This document shows, piece after piece, positions 1-8,770 of a stretch of DNA of 64,000 bases (position 1 is the stretch's first letter; every line of letters starts with the position of its first letter). The stretch covers positions 1-64,000 of the forward strand of contig NZ_JAJNMU010000010.1 of assembly GCF_022458865.1 (NCBI RefSeq), read 5' to 3'. This DNA comes from Paenibacillus periandrae (lineage in GTDB: Bacteria > Bacillota > Bacilli > Paenibacillales > NBRC-103111). The translations under genes and the position numbers were made by a program. The notes beneath the pieces were generated by a model that had not been told where the DNA came from, made no database searches, and worked only from the letters and a program-made list of their open reading frames with translations.

Positions 1-95
1 GATATATCCAGTATTACAACCACAAACGCATAAAGGCAAAACTAAAGGGCATGAGCCCGGTACAATACCGGATTCACACCCATAAGGGAGCCTAA
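1..95 (+). pseudogene. IS3-family (IS150-like) transposase, C-terminal end only
   Basis: The frame starting at base 3 reads YIQYYNHKRIKAKLKGMSP and ends HTHKGA followed by TAA. This is the C-terminal signature of IS3/IS150-group OrfB integrases, whose family ends in a YYN..R...L.GMSP..YR pattern. The rest of the gene lies outside the window, so whether the full copy is intact cannot be judged. It reads toward the amidohydrolase gene on the opposite strand. Confidence in the family is high. Confidence 0.85.
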
Positions 96-127
96 TATAT
101 ATTGTCTAACTTTTTGGGGTCACTTCA
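1..127 (+). mobile_element. Right end of an IS3-family insertion sequence
   Basis: Downstream of the transposase stop, a TGTCTAACTTTTTGGGGTCA sequence begins at 103. It matches the usual terminal inverted repeat of IS150-like elements (the reverse complement of TGACCCCAAAAAGTTAGACA). The element therefore ends near 122-127, about 50 bases from the stop codon of the first amidohydrolase gene. The target duplication cannot be checked because the left end is outside the window. Confidence 0.75.
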
Positions 128-179
128 CTCCTGTCCGGACGGTTCTATTGTTATACATACGTTTATTGTAGCGATAGAG

Positions 180-1238
180 TTACAATTTATATAATTTTTT
201 GGCATTTTCGTAGAAAATCTTTTTTCTTGCTTCAAGGCTCAGACGTTTGAGAATCGCATCCGGGGCATCAAAGTCCCAATGGGGATAGTCGCTGGAAAAC
301 ATCAAAATATTTTCCGCATCCATCATATCAAACAATCTGATCAAATCTTTGGGATTATCCGGCTCTTCAATCGGCTGTGTGGACAGGAAACAATGGTCGC
401 GAATGTACTCACTTGGCAAACGTGTCAGCCATGGCACCTGGGCCCGCAAAGCTTTGTAATTTTTGTCCAGCCTCCACATCAGATGGGGCAGCCAGGCAAC
501 CCCACCCTCCAGCAGAACCATTTTCAAATTTGGAAATTTCACGAACACCCCTTCACAAACAGCGCTGGTCAATTGCGCCATAAACATTTGAGACAAATTC
601 GTGTGCCATTCGATATATCGGGTAGGATAACCGGCTGAGGTTGGAGCGCCAGTACCCCCTGTACCTTCGGTTCCGGGATGTACAGCTATTGGCAGTCCAT
701 GCCGCTCGGCCGCCTCATAGATCGGATGATACATGCGATGCCCCAGCGGTTCGCGGGTTGCACTGGAAATAATAACCTCGATAATATCCGGGTGTCCGGC
801 GATACGATCGATTTCACGCGCAGCGAGCAGAGGATCCCCTGTCGATACGACCATGGCCCCCTTGAATTTATCGCTCCGCGGAAGCCATTCTGCAATCAAA
901 TAATCGTTATACGCAGAAGCAATAGCTGCTGTAAAATCTGGATCATGTGTTGCTGAAATATTATAAAGAATACCGGTCAGAACGACATATTCCATTTTGT
1001 ACTCTTCCAGCAGCTGTTCGAGCATATAATCCGGGTCCGATCCTTCCACCCCTCCATCTGGTGGCTTGGTGTCCTTGCGCATTCCACCGACTGGCGACCA
1101 GTACCCGCTCCCCATCATACCGATCCCCGAAGCAGCAACCCGAGTTTTCCAGGGCTCCGGTAAATAGGGAACCAGATCCTGCGGTTTTTTCAACTCATTA
1201 TGCACGTCCACATCGATGACCTTCAATATCTCACTCAC
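180..1238 (-). CDS. Amidohydro_2-family metal-dependent hydrolase (cassette A)
   Basis: This is a TIM-barrel amidohydrolase of the Amidohydro_2 (ACMSD-like) family, predicted cytosolic, which hydrolyses or decarboxylates a small acid or lactone; the substrate is unknown. Metal-ligand motifs are visible: an N-terminal VIDVDVHN, a central AVHPG and a C-terminal FSSDYPHWD. The GTG at 1238 is preferred over the ATG at 1244 because GGGAGG then sits 8 bases upstream, and the N-terminus (SEILKVIDVDVHN) then lines up residue for residue with the paralogue at 8771-9826 (SSVQKVIDTDVHN). That gives 352 aa against 351 aa. It is the last gene of the left cassette but is separated from the lipoprotein gene by a divergent AraC gene. 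An IS end lies just beyond its stop. Confidence 0.85.
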   Translation of the reverse strand: MSEILKVIDVDVHNELKKPQDLVPYLPEPWKTRVAASGIGMMGSGYWSPVGGMRKDTKPPDGGVEGSDPDYMLEQLLEEYKMEYVVLTGILYNISATHDPDFTAAIASAYNDYLIAEWLPRSDKFKGAMVVSTGDPLLAAREIDRIAGHPDIIEVIISSATREPLGHRMYHPIYEAAERHGLPIAVHPGTEGTGGTGAPTSAGYPTRYIEWHTNLSQMFMAQLTSAVCEGVFVKFPNLKMVLLEGGVAWLPHLMWRLDKNYKALRAQVPWLTRLPSEYIRDHCFLSTQPIEEPDNPKDLIRLFDMMDAENILMFSSDYPHWDFDAPDAILKRLSLEARKKIFYENAKKLYKL

Positions 1239-1372
1239 TTTCATTACCTCCCTTATGTCCTAAGTTTATTGTAATCAAAGAGACAAGGGACCACGATAAG
1301 TGATTCAACATTTTATTGAGAGATTCTCCGATTAATATGATAAAATGAAGTCATTGGGAGGGGAGCAGGCTC

Positions 1373-2158
1373 GTGAAAATAACATCGGTTTTATTTGATT
1401 CACAAATGGGCAAAAACTGGAGCATATCAAGGTCACCCACTAAACATGATATTTTACTGCTTGTTATCAATGGAAAAATCACTTATACCTTAGGAGATAC
1501 CGTAATTCCTCTACAGCGTGGAGACGGTCTGTTTATATCAGCGGGTACTATGCGTTCTGCTGTCACGGACCCTATCGATCCCCATCAGATGTTTTCCGTT
1601 CACTTCAACGATTCTACGGAAATTGATATACCTCTGCTTGCTGGAGGAGACCACCGTTTTATTCGAACTATCAGCTTCGATTACCTGAAGCAGCGGTTTT
1701 CCTTGCTTTATGATTGCTGGATCGGGCAAATGCCGTGTTATGAAATTATTTCCAAAGGAATTATGCTGGAAATATTGGGGATCGTCCAACGGGAGCTGAT
1801 GTCCAGACAGCATCCTTCCTCCAAGCAAAGCCTGGCTATGCACATTCAGCAATATATCGTCAAGCACTACCGGGAGCCGATTCGTCTCAAAGAGCTTGCT
1901 CAACACGTTGACCGGACTCCGAATTACATTTCGAGTGTTTTTAAAGAAGTAACAGGCCGCACACCGGTCGAATACCTGCATCAGGTGCGCATTACCGCTG
2001 CCCGCGAGATGCTGCTTAATACCGATATGACGATCAAGGAGATTTCCGATTATCTCGGTTATTGCGATCAAACTTACTTCAATTATATTTACAAAAAAAA
2101 TATAGGCTATCCTCCTACATCTACGCCCAAGCGTGGCATGAAGCAGGCAGTGGAATAA
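1373..2158 (+). CDS. AraC-family regulator with N-terminal cupin-like domain
   Basis: Soluble 261-aa one-component regulator. Residues about 20-130 look like an AraC-type cupin sensor fold, and residues about 155-250 form a double-HTH AraC domain (LKELAQHVDRTPNYISSVFK, then MTIKEISDYLGYCDQTYFNY). It starts with GTG behind GGGAGGGGAG. It is transcribed away from the amidohydrolase gene at 180-1238, and the shared 134-base interval probably holds both promoters, so it most likely controls that gene. The right-hand cassette has no counterpart. The C-terminus after YPPTSTPKRG is slightly unusual for the family. Effector unknown. Confidence 0.85.
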   Translation: MKITSVLFDSQMGKNWSISRSPTKHDILLLVINGKITYTLGDTVIPLQRGDGLFISAGTMRSAVTDPIDPHQMFSVHFNDSTEIDIPLLAGGDHRFIRTISFDYLKQRFSLLYDCWIGQMPCYEIISKGIMLEILGIVQRELMSRQHPSSKQSLAMHIQQYIVKHYREPIRLKELAQHVDRTPNYISSVFKEVTGRTPVEYLHQVRITAAREMLLNTDMTIKEISDYLGYCDQTYFNYIYKKNIGYPPTSTPKRGMKQAVE

Positions 2159-2227
2159 ATAGCAGCTGATAGAAAAACCCGGCCTGCGGCTAGGTCGTTG
2201 ACTAAACCCATACGTTGGCGCGTTGGC

Positions 2228-2346
2228 GAGGACATAGGTATGGGGCTCCAGCCGTTGTTGAAGTCGTGTTCCGTGGATTAGACTAGGCGGTTGGAACACG
2301 ACTTCAAAGACGGCCCGTAAACTTTACACCCCACACCCATGTCCTC
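2228..2346. repeat. 119-nt nested inverted repeat (long hairpin)
   Basis: Three nested stems are seen: 2228-2245 pairs with 2329-2346 (16 of 18 positions identical as inverted repeats), GCCGT at 2251-2255 pairs with 2310-2314, and 2258-2272 pairs perfectly over 15 bases with 2293-2307. There is no ORF inside and no T-tract. It lies between the AraC stop and the terminator at 2386. The rest of the 306-base gap at 2159-2464 shows no gene. It could be a MITE-like or palindromic repeat, or a structured RNA; the type is unresolved. Confidence 0.75.
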
Positions 2347-2385
2347 TGTTCAGCTTTATTTGCTGTCTGCTACTTCTTAACCCAA

Positions 2386-2422
2386 GAAAGACCGTCCAGC
2401 AAGCTCGCCGGACGGTCTTTTC
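2386..2422. terminator. Bidirectional rho-independent terminator
   Basis: GACCGTCC at 2390-2397 pairs with GGACGGTC at 2410-2417, extended by the loop-side GC pairs. TTTT follows on the plus strand and an A-rich run precedes it, which gives T residues on the minus strand. It can end the AraC transcript and the lipoprotein operon that converges from the right. Confidence 0.85.
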
Positions 2423-2464
2423 GTGTTCGCATTCGTTTACACCCGAAACTCCAAGTGAATAGGC

Positions 2465-4093
2465 TTATTTCCCATAAGTGCGCTTGTAGGCTGCATTGTA
2501 CATTTTCAGCAGATCGTCTACGCCCTGTTTCTTCGACTGGTCAATAAATTCGGCAACGGTTTGATCATTGATCGGTGTTTTTCCAGTTACAAATTCGGTT
2601 AGCTTTTGATCAAAATATTTGTTGAGGTTGTTCAGCTTCGATTTTTCGATTTCCTGCTCATCCGCATTTTTAACGATCGATTTGGGTGCATCAATAATAA
2701 ATTTGGCATAGGAAGCATTGATTTCCTTGTTTTTGGCGTCCAAGCCTCTTTCCCATGCAGCACGCGCTATCGCGTTATTGATCGAGACGTTGGGAAACCA
2801 CACGCCCCAATCACGGCGCAATGGAACATAGGGACTGGTACCGAACTCTTCCATATATCTGGGCTTGCCATCTACCAGCTTATAGGTTTTGTTCAAGATG
2901 CCGAGCGACATTAAATTCGTGCCTTCCTCGCTGTATAAATAATCCATAAATTTGATCGCCGCATCTTTGTCTTTGACATTAGCTGATATCGCAAGGCCGC
3001 TTGTACCGACGGCAGGCCGTGCGTACTGATAATTTTTGACGCCCTCGGCAGCAAATTGCGGGATGACATTCATATCAAAATCTTTATTGTTGGCGTTGGC
3101 TTTGCGGGCCTTTTCAATTAACGGGTCCATGTCAGCCTTCCAGAAGTAGGTCACCATCGATTTGCCCGTCAGCAGCCGCTCCTCCCACTGTGCTGTAGTC
3201 AACAGCGCGAATTCCGGTTCGAGCAGCTTCTCGGCATACAGCTTATTCATGTACACCAACGAATCCTTGAATCCTTTATGATACCCGGCGAACTCATATT
3301 GACCGCCGCTTCCTGGTGTTTCGTTAATGAATCCTTCGACGCCCGTGAACGCTCTTAAGAATACCGTAAAGATCCCGGTCAGGTTAGGGCTGCTGACAGG
3401 TGTGCGAAATGTGAGCGGATACGAATCCGGATGTTTTTCTTTCAACGCTTTCAGATATTGGTAGAATTCATCTACAGTAGTCGGCGCCTTCAAGCCGTAT
3501 TTGTCCTGCAAATCCTTGCGAACGTACCAGGCGTAGTTAAAGCCTTTGGTGCTGGGGTCACTTTCTAATACAGGCATGGTGTAATATCCGCCATTCGCTG
3601 CGGTTGCTTGAGCCTTCGCTTCCGGGTTATTGTCAAAAAACTTCTTGATATTCGGTGCTTTGTCCAAATAATCTTTTAAATTCAGGAACACCTTCTCCGG
3701 TCCAAAATCTCTTCCGTCCTGATTAGGCACAAGTATAAAGTCGGTGACCGTATTCGTCGCAATCATTATTTTTCTTTTTTCCGGGAGTGCTTCCTCGCTG
3801 ATCACCTGAAAATCAATTTTGACGCCCGTTTTCTTCTCAATTTCCTTGAAGGTTTCCCAATCCTGCTTAACCGGTCCCTCCACGCGATTAGCTGCCAGCC
3901 ATGTGAACGTTACCGCTTTAGGCTGCTGGCTCGCCGCCGGGGCTGGCGTTGTCGCTGCTGGCGGCGCCGTTGTGCCGCCTGTATCCTTTGCTGGCGCTGA
4001 AGTGCCAGCAATGGGTCCCCCGCTGCTACAGCCGGCAATCATGCCGCCAAACATAATAGCTGTAAGTGTCGCTGCATATGCTCTCTTTTTCAC
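2465..4093 (-). CDS. LplA-like extracellular solute-binding lipoprotein (cassette A)
   Basis: Substrate-binding protein of a carbohydrate-type (CUT1, Lpl/Ytc) ABC importer, anchored outside the membrane. The GTG start at 4093 is chosen because GGGAGG lies upstream and a normal signal peptide follows (KKRAYAATLTAIMFGG, lipobox MIAGC). The longer upstream reading lacks a ribosome site and would run into the permease gene. The mature part begins with a Pro/Ala/Thr linker and then has the LplA fold (542 aa; the B. subtilis family is about 500). It is followed by the terminator at 2386 and preceded by both permease genes. Its paralogue is at 9981-11555. No cognate ATPase is encoded here; Lpl importers commonly use a shared MsmX-type ATPase. 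Confidence 0.9.
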   Translation of the reverse strand: MKKRAYAATLTAIMFGGMIAGCSSGGPIAGTSAPAKDTGGTTAPPAATTPAPAASQQPKAVTFTWLAANRVEGPVKQDWETFKEIEKKTGVKIDFQVISEEALPEKRKIMIATNTVTDFILVPNQDGRDFGPEKVFLNLKDYLDKAPNIKKFFDNNPEAKAQATAANGGYYTMPVLESDPSTKGFNYAWYVRKDLQDKYGLKAPTTVDEFYQYLKALKEKHPDSYPLTFRTPVSSPNLTGIFTVFLRAFTGVEGFINETPGSGGQYEFAGYHKGFKDSLVYMNKLYAEKLLEPEFALLTTAQWEERLLTGKSMVTYFWKADMDPLIEKARKANANNKDFDMNVIPQFAAEGVKNYQYARPAVGTSGLAISANVKDKDAAIKFMDYLYSEEGTNLMSLGILNKTYKLVDGKPRYMEEFGTSPYVPLRRDWGVWFPNVSINNAIARAAWERGLDAKNKEINASYAKFIIDAPKSIVKNADEQEIEKSKLNNLNKYFDQKLTEFVTGKTPINDQTVAEFIDQSKKQGVDDLLKMYNAAYKRTYGK

Positions 4094-4152
4094 CCTAATA
4101 CCTCCCTTAATGTTCATGTATAGGAACAGATTCCAGAGGAATCTATGGCTAT

Positions 4153-5010
4153 CTAGCCTTTCACGCCGCCAATCATGCTGCCCTGCACAAAATATTTTTG
4201 GATAAAGGGATACACGCACAGGATCGGCAATGTCGCGATTACGATCAATGCATATTTTAACGATTCGATATAGCTTTGATCCCCTTCACCCTGCGGGTTA
4301 TTGCCGGCTATAAGGACACTGCGGAGCATAATCTGCAGCGGATGCATCTTGCCGTTATTCAAGTACAGCAGTGCATCAAAAAAAGCATTCCACTGATTGA
4401 CGGCTGTAAATAATCCGATCGTCATCATAACCGGCAGCGATAAAGGTACAACGACTCTCAGCAGCACCTGCATGGAGCCGCAGCCGTCCATAATCGCCGC
4501 ATCCTCAATCTCCTCCGGCAGCCCTTCAAAAAACGTCCTCATAATGAACAGATGCCAGGTGCTAATCAAGGATGGCAGCACGATAGCCCAAATCGTATCC
4601 AACATATTTAATTGCTTGACAAGGAGAAATGTTGGAATCAGTCCCCCATTGAACACCAGAGTAAACGCGGCCAGAATCAGGATCCATTTTCTACCAATCA
4701 ACCACCTTTTGGCCAAGGGATACGCCATAGCCGAGGTTGCTATTAAAGTAAGAACGGTTTGCACCACGGTATAACGAATCGTGTTCCAATAGCTGATCCA
4801 CAGGTTTTCATCAACGATAATTTTTTCATAAGCACCAAAATTGATGCCTTTGGGCCACAGCAGAACCTGTCCGCTGGCAACCATCGCATTATCACTGATC
4901 GAGGCCGCAAATACAAACACCATCGGATATAACATGATCATAATGACGACTACCATGATCAGCGTATTGACAATATCAAACAGCTTGAAGCCCAAGCCTT
5001 TTCGTTTCAT
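4153..5010 (-). CDS. LplC/YtcP-like ABC permease (cassette A)
   Basis: Inner-membrane subunit of the CUT1-type importer, with about six membrane segments in 285 aa. The BPD/EAA loop is visible as PEEIEDAAIMDGCGSMQVLL, the contact point for the ATPase. The C-terminus KYFVQGSMIGGVKG is typical of YtcP/LplC proteins. The ATG at 5010 is chosen because GAGGGAGGGG lies just upstream; the in-frame extension to 5058 overlaps the preceding gene. It sits 13 bases after the LplB-like gene and 59 bases before the lipoprotein gene. Paralogue: 11667-12530. Confidence 0.9.
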   Translation of the reverse strand: MKRKGLGFKLFDIVNTLIMVVVIMIMLYPMVFVFAASISDNAMVASGQVLLWPKGINFGAYEKIIVDENLWISYWNTIRYTVVQTVLTLIATSAMAYPLAKRWLIGRKWILILAAFTLVFNGGLIPTFLLVKQLNMLDTIWAIVLPSLISTWHLFIMRTFFEGLPEEIEDAAIMDGCGSMQVLLRVVVPLSLPVMMTIGLFTAVNQWNAFFDALLYLNNGKMHPLQIMLRSVLIAGNNPQGEGDQSYIESLKYALIVIATLPILCVYPFIQKYFVQGSMIGGVKG

Positions 5011-5023
5011 GCTGCCCCTCCCT

Positions 5024-6004
5024 CTACCATAAGCTGGTCTGCGAATATTTTTTGACAAGCCGATTGGCCGTAACGACTAATGTAAAGCCAATCACCGATT
5101 GAAACAAACCTACAGCTGAGGCGAAGCTGAAGTCAGCATTCAATACCCCTCTTCGATAGACGAAAGTATTGATCACATCGGACGTTTCGTAGTTCATCGG
5201 ATTATAGAGCAGCAATATTTTTTGAAACCCGATCTCCATAAAGTGACCGAGACTGAGTACAAATAAAATCGTCATGACCGGAATCATCCCAATCAACGTA
5301 ATATGACGTATTTGCTGTAGACGATTGGCCCCATCCATTCGGGCCGCTTCATACAAAGCGGGATCGATGCCAGCAATAGCCGCCAAATAGAGGATCGTGC
5401 CCCAACCGACCTTTTGCCATATTTCCGAACTGATATATATGGTTCTGAACCATTCGGGCAAGCCCAGAAACATCGTCGGCTCGATGCCAAACGCTTTATG
5501 CAGCAATATATTGACGATACCGGTAGAAGGCGACAAAAAGATGACCAGAATACCGGCGATCACCACGGTTGACAGGAAATGCGGCATGTAGCTGATGCTT
5601 TGTACGATTCGTTTGAATGTTTTATTTTTGATCTCGTGAAGCAGCAAGGCCAGAGTAACCGGAGTCGGAAAATGAAACAACAAATCGTAAATATTCAATA
5701 ACACGGTATTGCGAATCAGCTTCCACGAATCAGGCGTATTATAAAAAAACTCAACAAAATGCGCCAGTCCGACAAACTTGCTCCCCAGCATGCCTTTTCC
5801 GATTGAATAGTTCTGAAACGCAATAATAACTCCGTACATCGGCACATATTTGAAAACAATATAATAGATGATGCCTGGGAGCATTAATAAATATAAGGCT
5901 TTATGCTTCATTAAATAACGTTTGGCGCGTAAGCGCTTTCCAGTTGTGATTTGAGAAGCGATGCGCTCACTCGTTTCTTCATTAACTCCGCTATTGGCTG
6001 ACAA
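5024..6004 (-). CDS. LplB-like ABC permease (cassette A)
   Basis: Partner transmembrane subunit, 326 aa. It has a cytoplasmic N-terminus of about 35 residues, then HKALYLLMLPGIIYYIVFKY (first membrane segment) and the family motif YVPMYGVIIAFQNY. The EAA loop reads ALYEAARMDGANRLQQIRHI. It appears to start with TTG at 6004 with AAGGAG 10 bases upstream. The N-terminal tail is longer than in the paralogue at 12545-13468. It is the first gene of the transport part of cassette A; its promoter should lie in 6005-6289, where the likely terminator of the upstream regulator gene also lies. Confidence 0.9.
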   Translation of the reverse strand: MSANSGVNEETSERIASQITTGKRLRAKRYLMKHKALYLLMLPGIIYYIVFKYVPMYGVIIAFQNYSIGKGMLGSKFVGLAHFVEFFYNTPDSWKLIRNTVLLNIYDLLFHFPTPVTLALLLHEIKNKTFKRIVQSISYMPHFLSTVVIAGILVIFLSPSTGIVNILLHKAFGIEPTMFLGLPEWFRTIYISSEIWQKVGWGTILYLAAIAGIDPALYEAARMDGANRLQQIRHITLIGMIPVMTILFVLSLGHFMEIGFQKILLLYNPMNYETSDVINTFVYRRGVLNADFSFASAVGLFQSVIGFTLVVTANRLVKKYSQTSLW

Positions 6005-6230
6005 AGCACCCTCACTCCTTTTGATTACATTTCACTCGGTACTTGGTAATGCATGCTCCTGACCTAAAGATAGGTGCTTTGGCATCAGGCGTAAAGCGTG
6101 CATTTTTGTGCTATGTAGCCATTTATGTATTGTGCCCGTCTTCTATCCTATTCCAAGCTTCCCGCAAAAATAGCGACACATACAATTATAGCTACGTATA
6201 ATAAGCCTGCCGATGCCGCTCAATGCCAAA

Positions 6231-6266
6231 GACCCGCTCCCTGTCATTATGACAGTGAAACGGGCC
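6231..6266 (-). terminator. Possible terminator hairpin after the sensor-regulator gene
   Basis: Inverted repeat with an inner TGTCAT/ATGACA stem and outer CCCG/CGGG pairs just beyond the 3' end of the AraC-type sensor gene. Only a short T run follows on the minus strand (GGTCTTTGG), so efficiency is uncertain. Nothing else was seen in 6005-6289 except the presumed promoter of the permease gene. Confidence 0.4.
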
Positions 6267-6289
6267 GCTTGGAGTGATATGTCATTGTG

Positions 6290-8617
6290 TTATTGATGAT
6301 GAATCGTTCGATATTTGCCGGGAGTAATGCCTTCATATTTGCAAAAGGTTCGGATGAATGAAGTCCGTCCCAAATACCCGACTTTTTCAGAAATGACGTC
6401 GATAGTCATGTCGGTCTCAAGCAAATATCTTTTGGACATCATCAAGCGATGCTTTGTAATATATTCCACGTATTTTTCTCCAACTGTTTCCTTGAAGGTC
6501 CGGCTAAAATGGCTTACCGACATGTTTAATTGCTGGGCAAATTTCTCCACAGATAGTTCTTCTCCGTAATGTTGGTGAATATAGTCCAATATTTGTGCAA
6601 ATTGCGCACTCCGGTCGCTGGGCTCCACCAATGGAAACATAATCGTATGGATATGCTCGAAGCATTGCTTGATTTCATCCCAGGTCGCACAGCGATTCAG
6701 CTTCTCAAACAAGCTATAGTAAAAAGGAATGTTCAAGTCTTTACGTTCCGTCTCAACGGCCCGGATCCATGTATTCAACACGTCCGAGCATAATCCCTTT
6801 ACCTGATAAGCGCTTGCATTTTTCACGACTGCCATATCCAACAGGTCGAAGACCGATTTCAGCAGCTTGGCATAATTCCGTGATTTGTATATATTAATAA
6901 TCCGATTGACTTCGTCACTAGATAAAAAGCTGTCAAGCTGCGTTCGATCTTCCCACGCATTCTCTTCACTTAAAATCTCGACTCTGGAGTGAAGGCTTTT
7001 ATGCTGCAGCATGGCCAGGGCTGAATCATAGGACAAGTACAGCTCACCGATATCGTGAACTTTTTTCCCGACTCCAATCGCAGCTTTAAAATACGGATTA
7101 AATTGCTGAAGAATCAGCGATACAACCTCTGATACCTCTTTAGGGCCGATATGTAAAAAAAGTGAATGCTGGACCACACACGCCAGCATATCCGGCTTTG
7201 TCTGGCACAGCCAGACGGTTCCTGATGCTGATTTGAGAATGCGTTCCTTTAATTCCACCATCATAAACGTTTTGGACGTTTCCGAAATTTGCTCAAGCAC
7301 CCACGAATAGTACTGGATTTCAATACACAGAACGGTTCGTGCCACATTCCGCTCGTAAACAAAATCGATTTCTCTGGCATATAATTCGATCGATAAATTG
7401 TCGCGATATTCGCCGGACAGCATTTTCGCTATAAAATCCTCTTGTACAATCGGAGACATCCCGCTCACCAATTCAGACAGTTCTTTATTCTCGGATATTA
7501 ATAGCTTCGAGAACTGCTTAATAAAATCGTAGTCATTTCCTTTTTGCTGTACAGGCACAACCGATTTACGGAGGTGCGACGTCAATCCACTTTTGATTTC
7601 GAGGATCGGCTTGTATAACCTTTTGCTTAAATAATAAGAGACCAACCCGCCGAGAACCAGAAAAAAACCGAGAAATACAAGGTTAAACATCCGAATCCTG
7701 TGCGCTGGCTTCAATAAGGTTTCGAGATCGATCAGGCTGACATAATACCACGCGTCATTAAAGCGGGATTTCACATATGATAACGCTTGCAGCTGGTCGT
7801 CTGAATACAGCGCTCCTTCGGAATGAGAACGGGCTGCGTCAAGCAGCTTTTGCGGATTAACAATGGATTCACCAGCCCCGGTAATCACGTTACCCGTCAC
7901 ATCAACAATAGCGGTCCCTGCAACCCACTTCTCCTGAATACGAATATGCTTGCTAAGCTCACCCAGCTTCATGTTGACGATCAGATACACATCAGGATGA
8001 TCACTATTGAACGGATAGCTCATCACTGCCGAAATGCTGGAGCTCGACGATACAATATCATTCGTGAACAGTATTTTTTGATGTAAAGTATATGGCTTTG
8101 TAAAATGCATCATTTTTTTACCGGAAAAGTTGTTCAGATATTCTTTCTTATCCTGATCGCTGACCGGATAAAAGTATTGAAAAAAATTTTCTTTGCTTGT
8201 CTCTGTGTTAAATCCTATAACCATGTCGTATTTGGCAAAATAAAAATAAGCGTTTGAGATAATATCGCCCGTATCCAGCGTATTTAACTGATCCATCAGA
8301 TAATGGGTAATTTCATAATAGTCGGGGTCTTTGACAGGCTCATCGAACAGCTTCATAGCGCTTTTAAGGTTAGAGGTACCCAGGAGATTAATCATATTAG
8401 CCTGAAGAGAAGAAAAGGCGGTATCGGTTTGGGTGGAGAAGTTGCGGATCGTGATGTTATTCGAATTCTCTGCCTCCTGCTCGATCAGCTTGACTACGAA
8501 CACATAAGTAAATGTACTGGCTATAATAACGGGAATGAGAAAGAGAATAAAATAGCTTGCAAAAAACTGCCAAAACAACGCTATATTAAACGAGCGGGGG
8601 CCAAAAAACCGATTCAC
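6290..8617 (-). CDS. Transmembrane AraC-family sensor-regulator, YesS/YtdP type (cassette A)
   Basis: 775-aa one-component membrane regulator. A first membrane segment lies at about residues 12-42 and an extracellular Cache-like sensor at about 45-290. A second membrane segment (VFLGFFLVLGGLVSYYLS) is followed by a linker and a C-terminal AraC double HTH (EKFAQQLNMSVSHFSRTFKE, then MTIDVISEKVGYLGRTSFIR). Family knowledge: YesS/YtdP-like proteins control neighbouring Lpl-type importers in response to an extracytoplasmic ligand or the binding protein. It starts with GTG at 8617 with a modest ribosome site. It lies directly upstream of the permease genes it presumably controls and is paralogous to 13725-16067. 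Confidence 0.88.
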   Translation of the reverse strand: MNRFFGPRSFNIALFWQFFASYFILFLIPVIIASTFTYVFVVKLIEQEAENSNNITIRNFSTQTDTAFSSLQANMINLLGTSNLKSAMKLFDEPVKDPDYYEITHYLMDQLNTLDTGDIISNAYFYFAKYDMVIGFNTETSKENFFQYFYPVSDQDKKEYLNNFSGKKMMHFTKPYTLHQKILFTNDIVSSSSSISAVMSYPFNSDHPDVYLIVNMKLGELSKHIRIQEKWVAGTAIVDVTGNVITGAGESIVNPQKLLDAARSHSEGALYSDDQLQALSYVKSRFNDAWYYVSLIDLETLLKPAHRIRMFNLVFLGFFLVLGGLVSYYLSKRLYKPILEIKSGLTSHLRKSVVPVQQKGNDYDFIKQFSKLLISENKELSELVSGMSPIVQEDFIAKMLSGEYRDNLSIELYAREIDFVYERNVARTVLCIEIQYYSWVLEQISETSKTFMMVELKERILKSASGTVWLCQTKPDMLACVVQHSLFLHIGPKEVSEVVSLILQQFNPYFKAAIGVGKKVHDIGELYLSYDSALAMLQHKSLHSRVEILSEENAWEDRTQLDSFLSSDEVNRIINIYKSRNYAKLLKSVFDLLDMAVVKNASAYQVKGLCSDVLNTWIRAVETERKDLNIPFYYSLFEKLNRCATWDEIKQCFEHIHTIMFPLVEPSDRSAQFAQILDYIHQHYGEELSVEKFAQQLNMSVSHFSRTFKETVGEKYVEYITKHRLMMSKRYLLETDMTIDVISEKVGYLGRTSFIRTFCKYEGITPGKYRTIHHQ

Positions 8618-8702
8618 CTATCACACCAATCCCCTTCCAATTATTTGTATATGTCTATTTTCACACATCTGCTTAGGGGTTGGCAAGGTACGAAATTAAA
8701 TA

Positions 8703-8743
8703 AACATTCCCCGTGATAGACGTCACAATCCGCAGGGAATGTT
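8703..8743 (-). terminator. Hairpin after amidohydrolase B, probable weak terminator
   Basis: AACATTCCC at 8703-8711 and GGGAATGTT at 8735-8743 form a 9-bp stem. On the minus strand the stem is followed by TTTATTTAATTT. It lies between the stop of the amidohydrolase gene and the start of the next regulator, and so separates the two cassettes. Confidence 0.5.
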
Positions 8744-8770
8744 GGATTCGAGCTATAGTTGGAATCACAT

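Noticed and set aside
2465..4219. Longer lipoprotein start at 4219
   Set aside because: The extra 42 residues include no signal, overlap the permease gene and push the true signal peptide inside; GTG at 4093 has a proper ribosome site.
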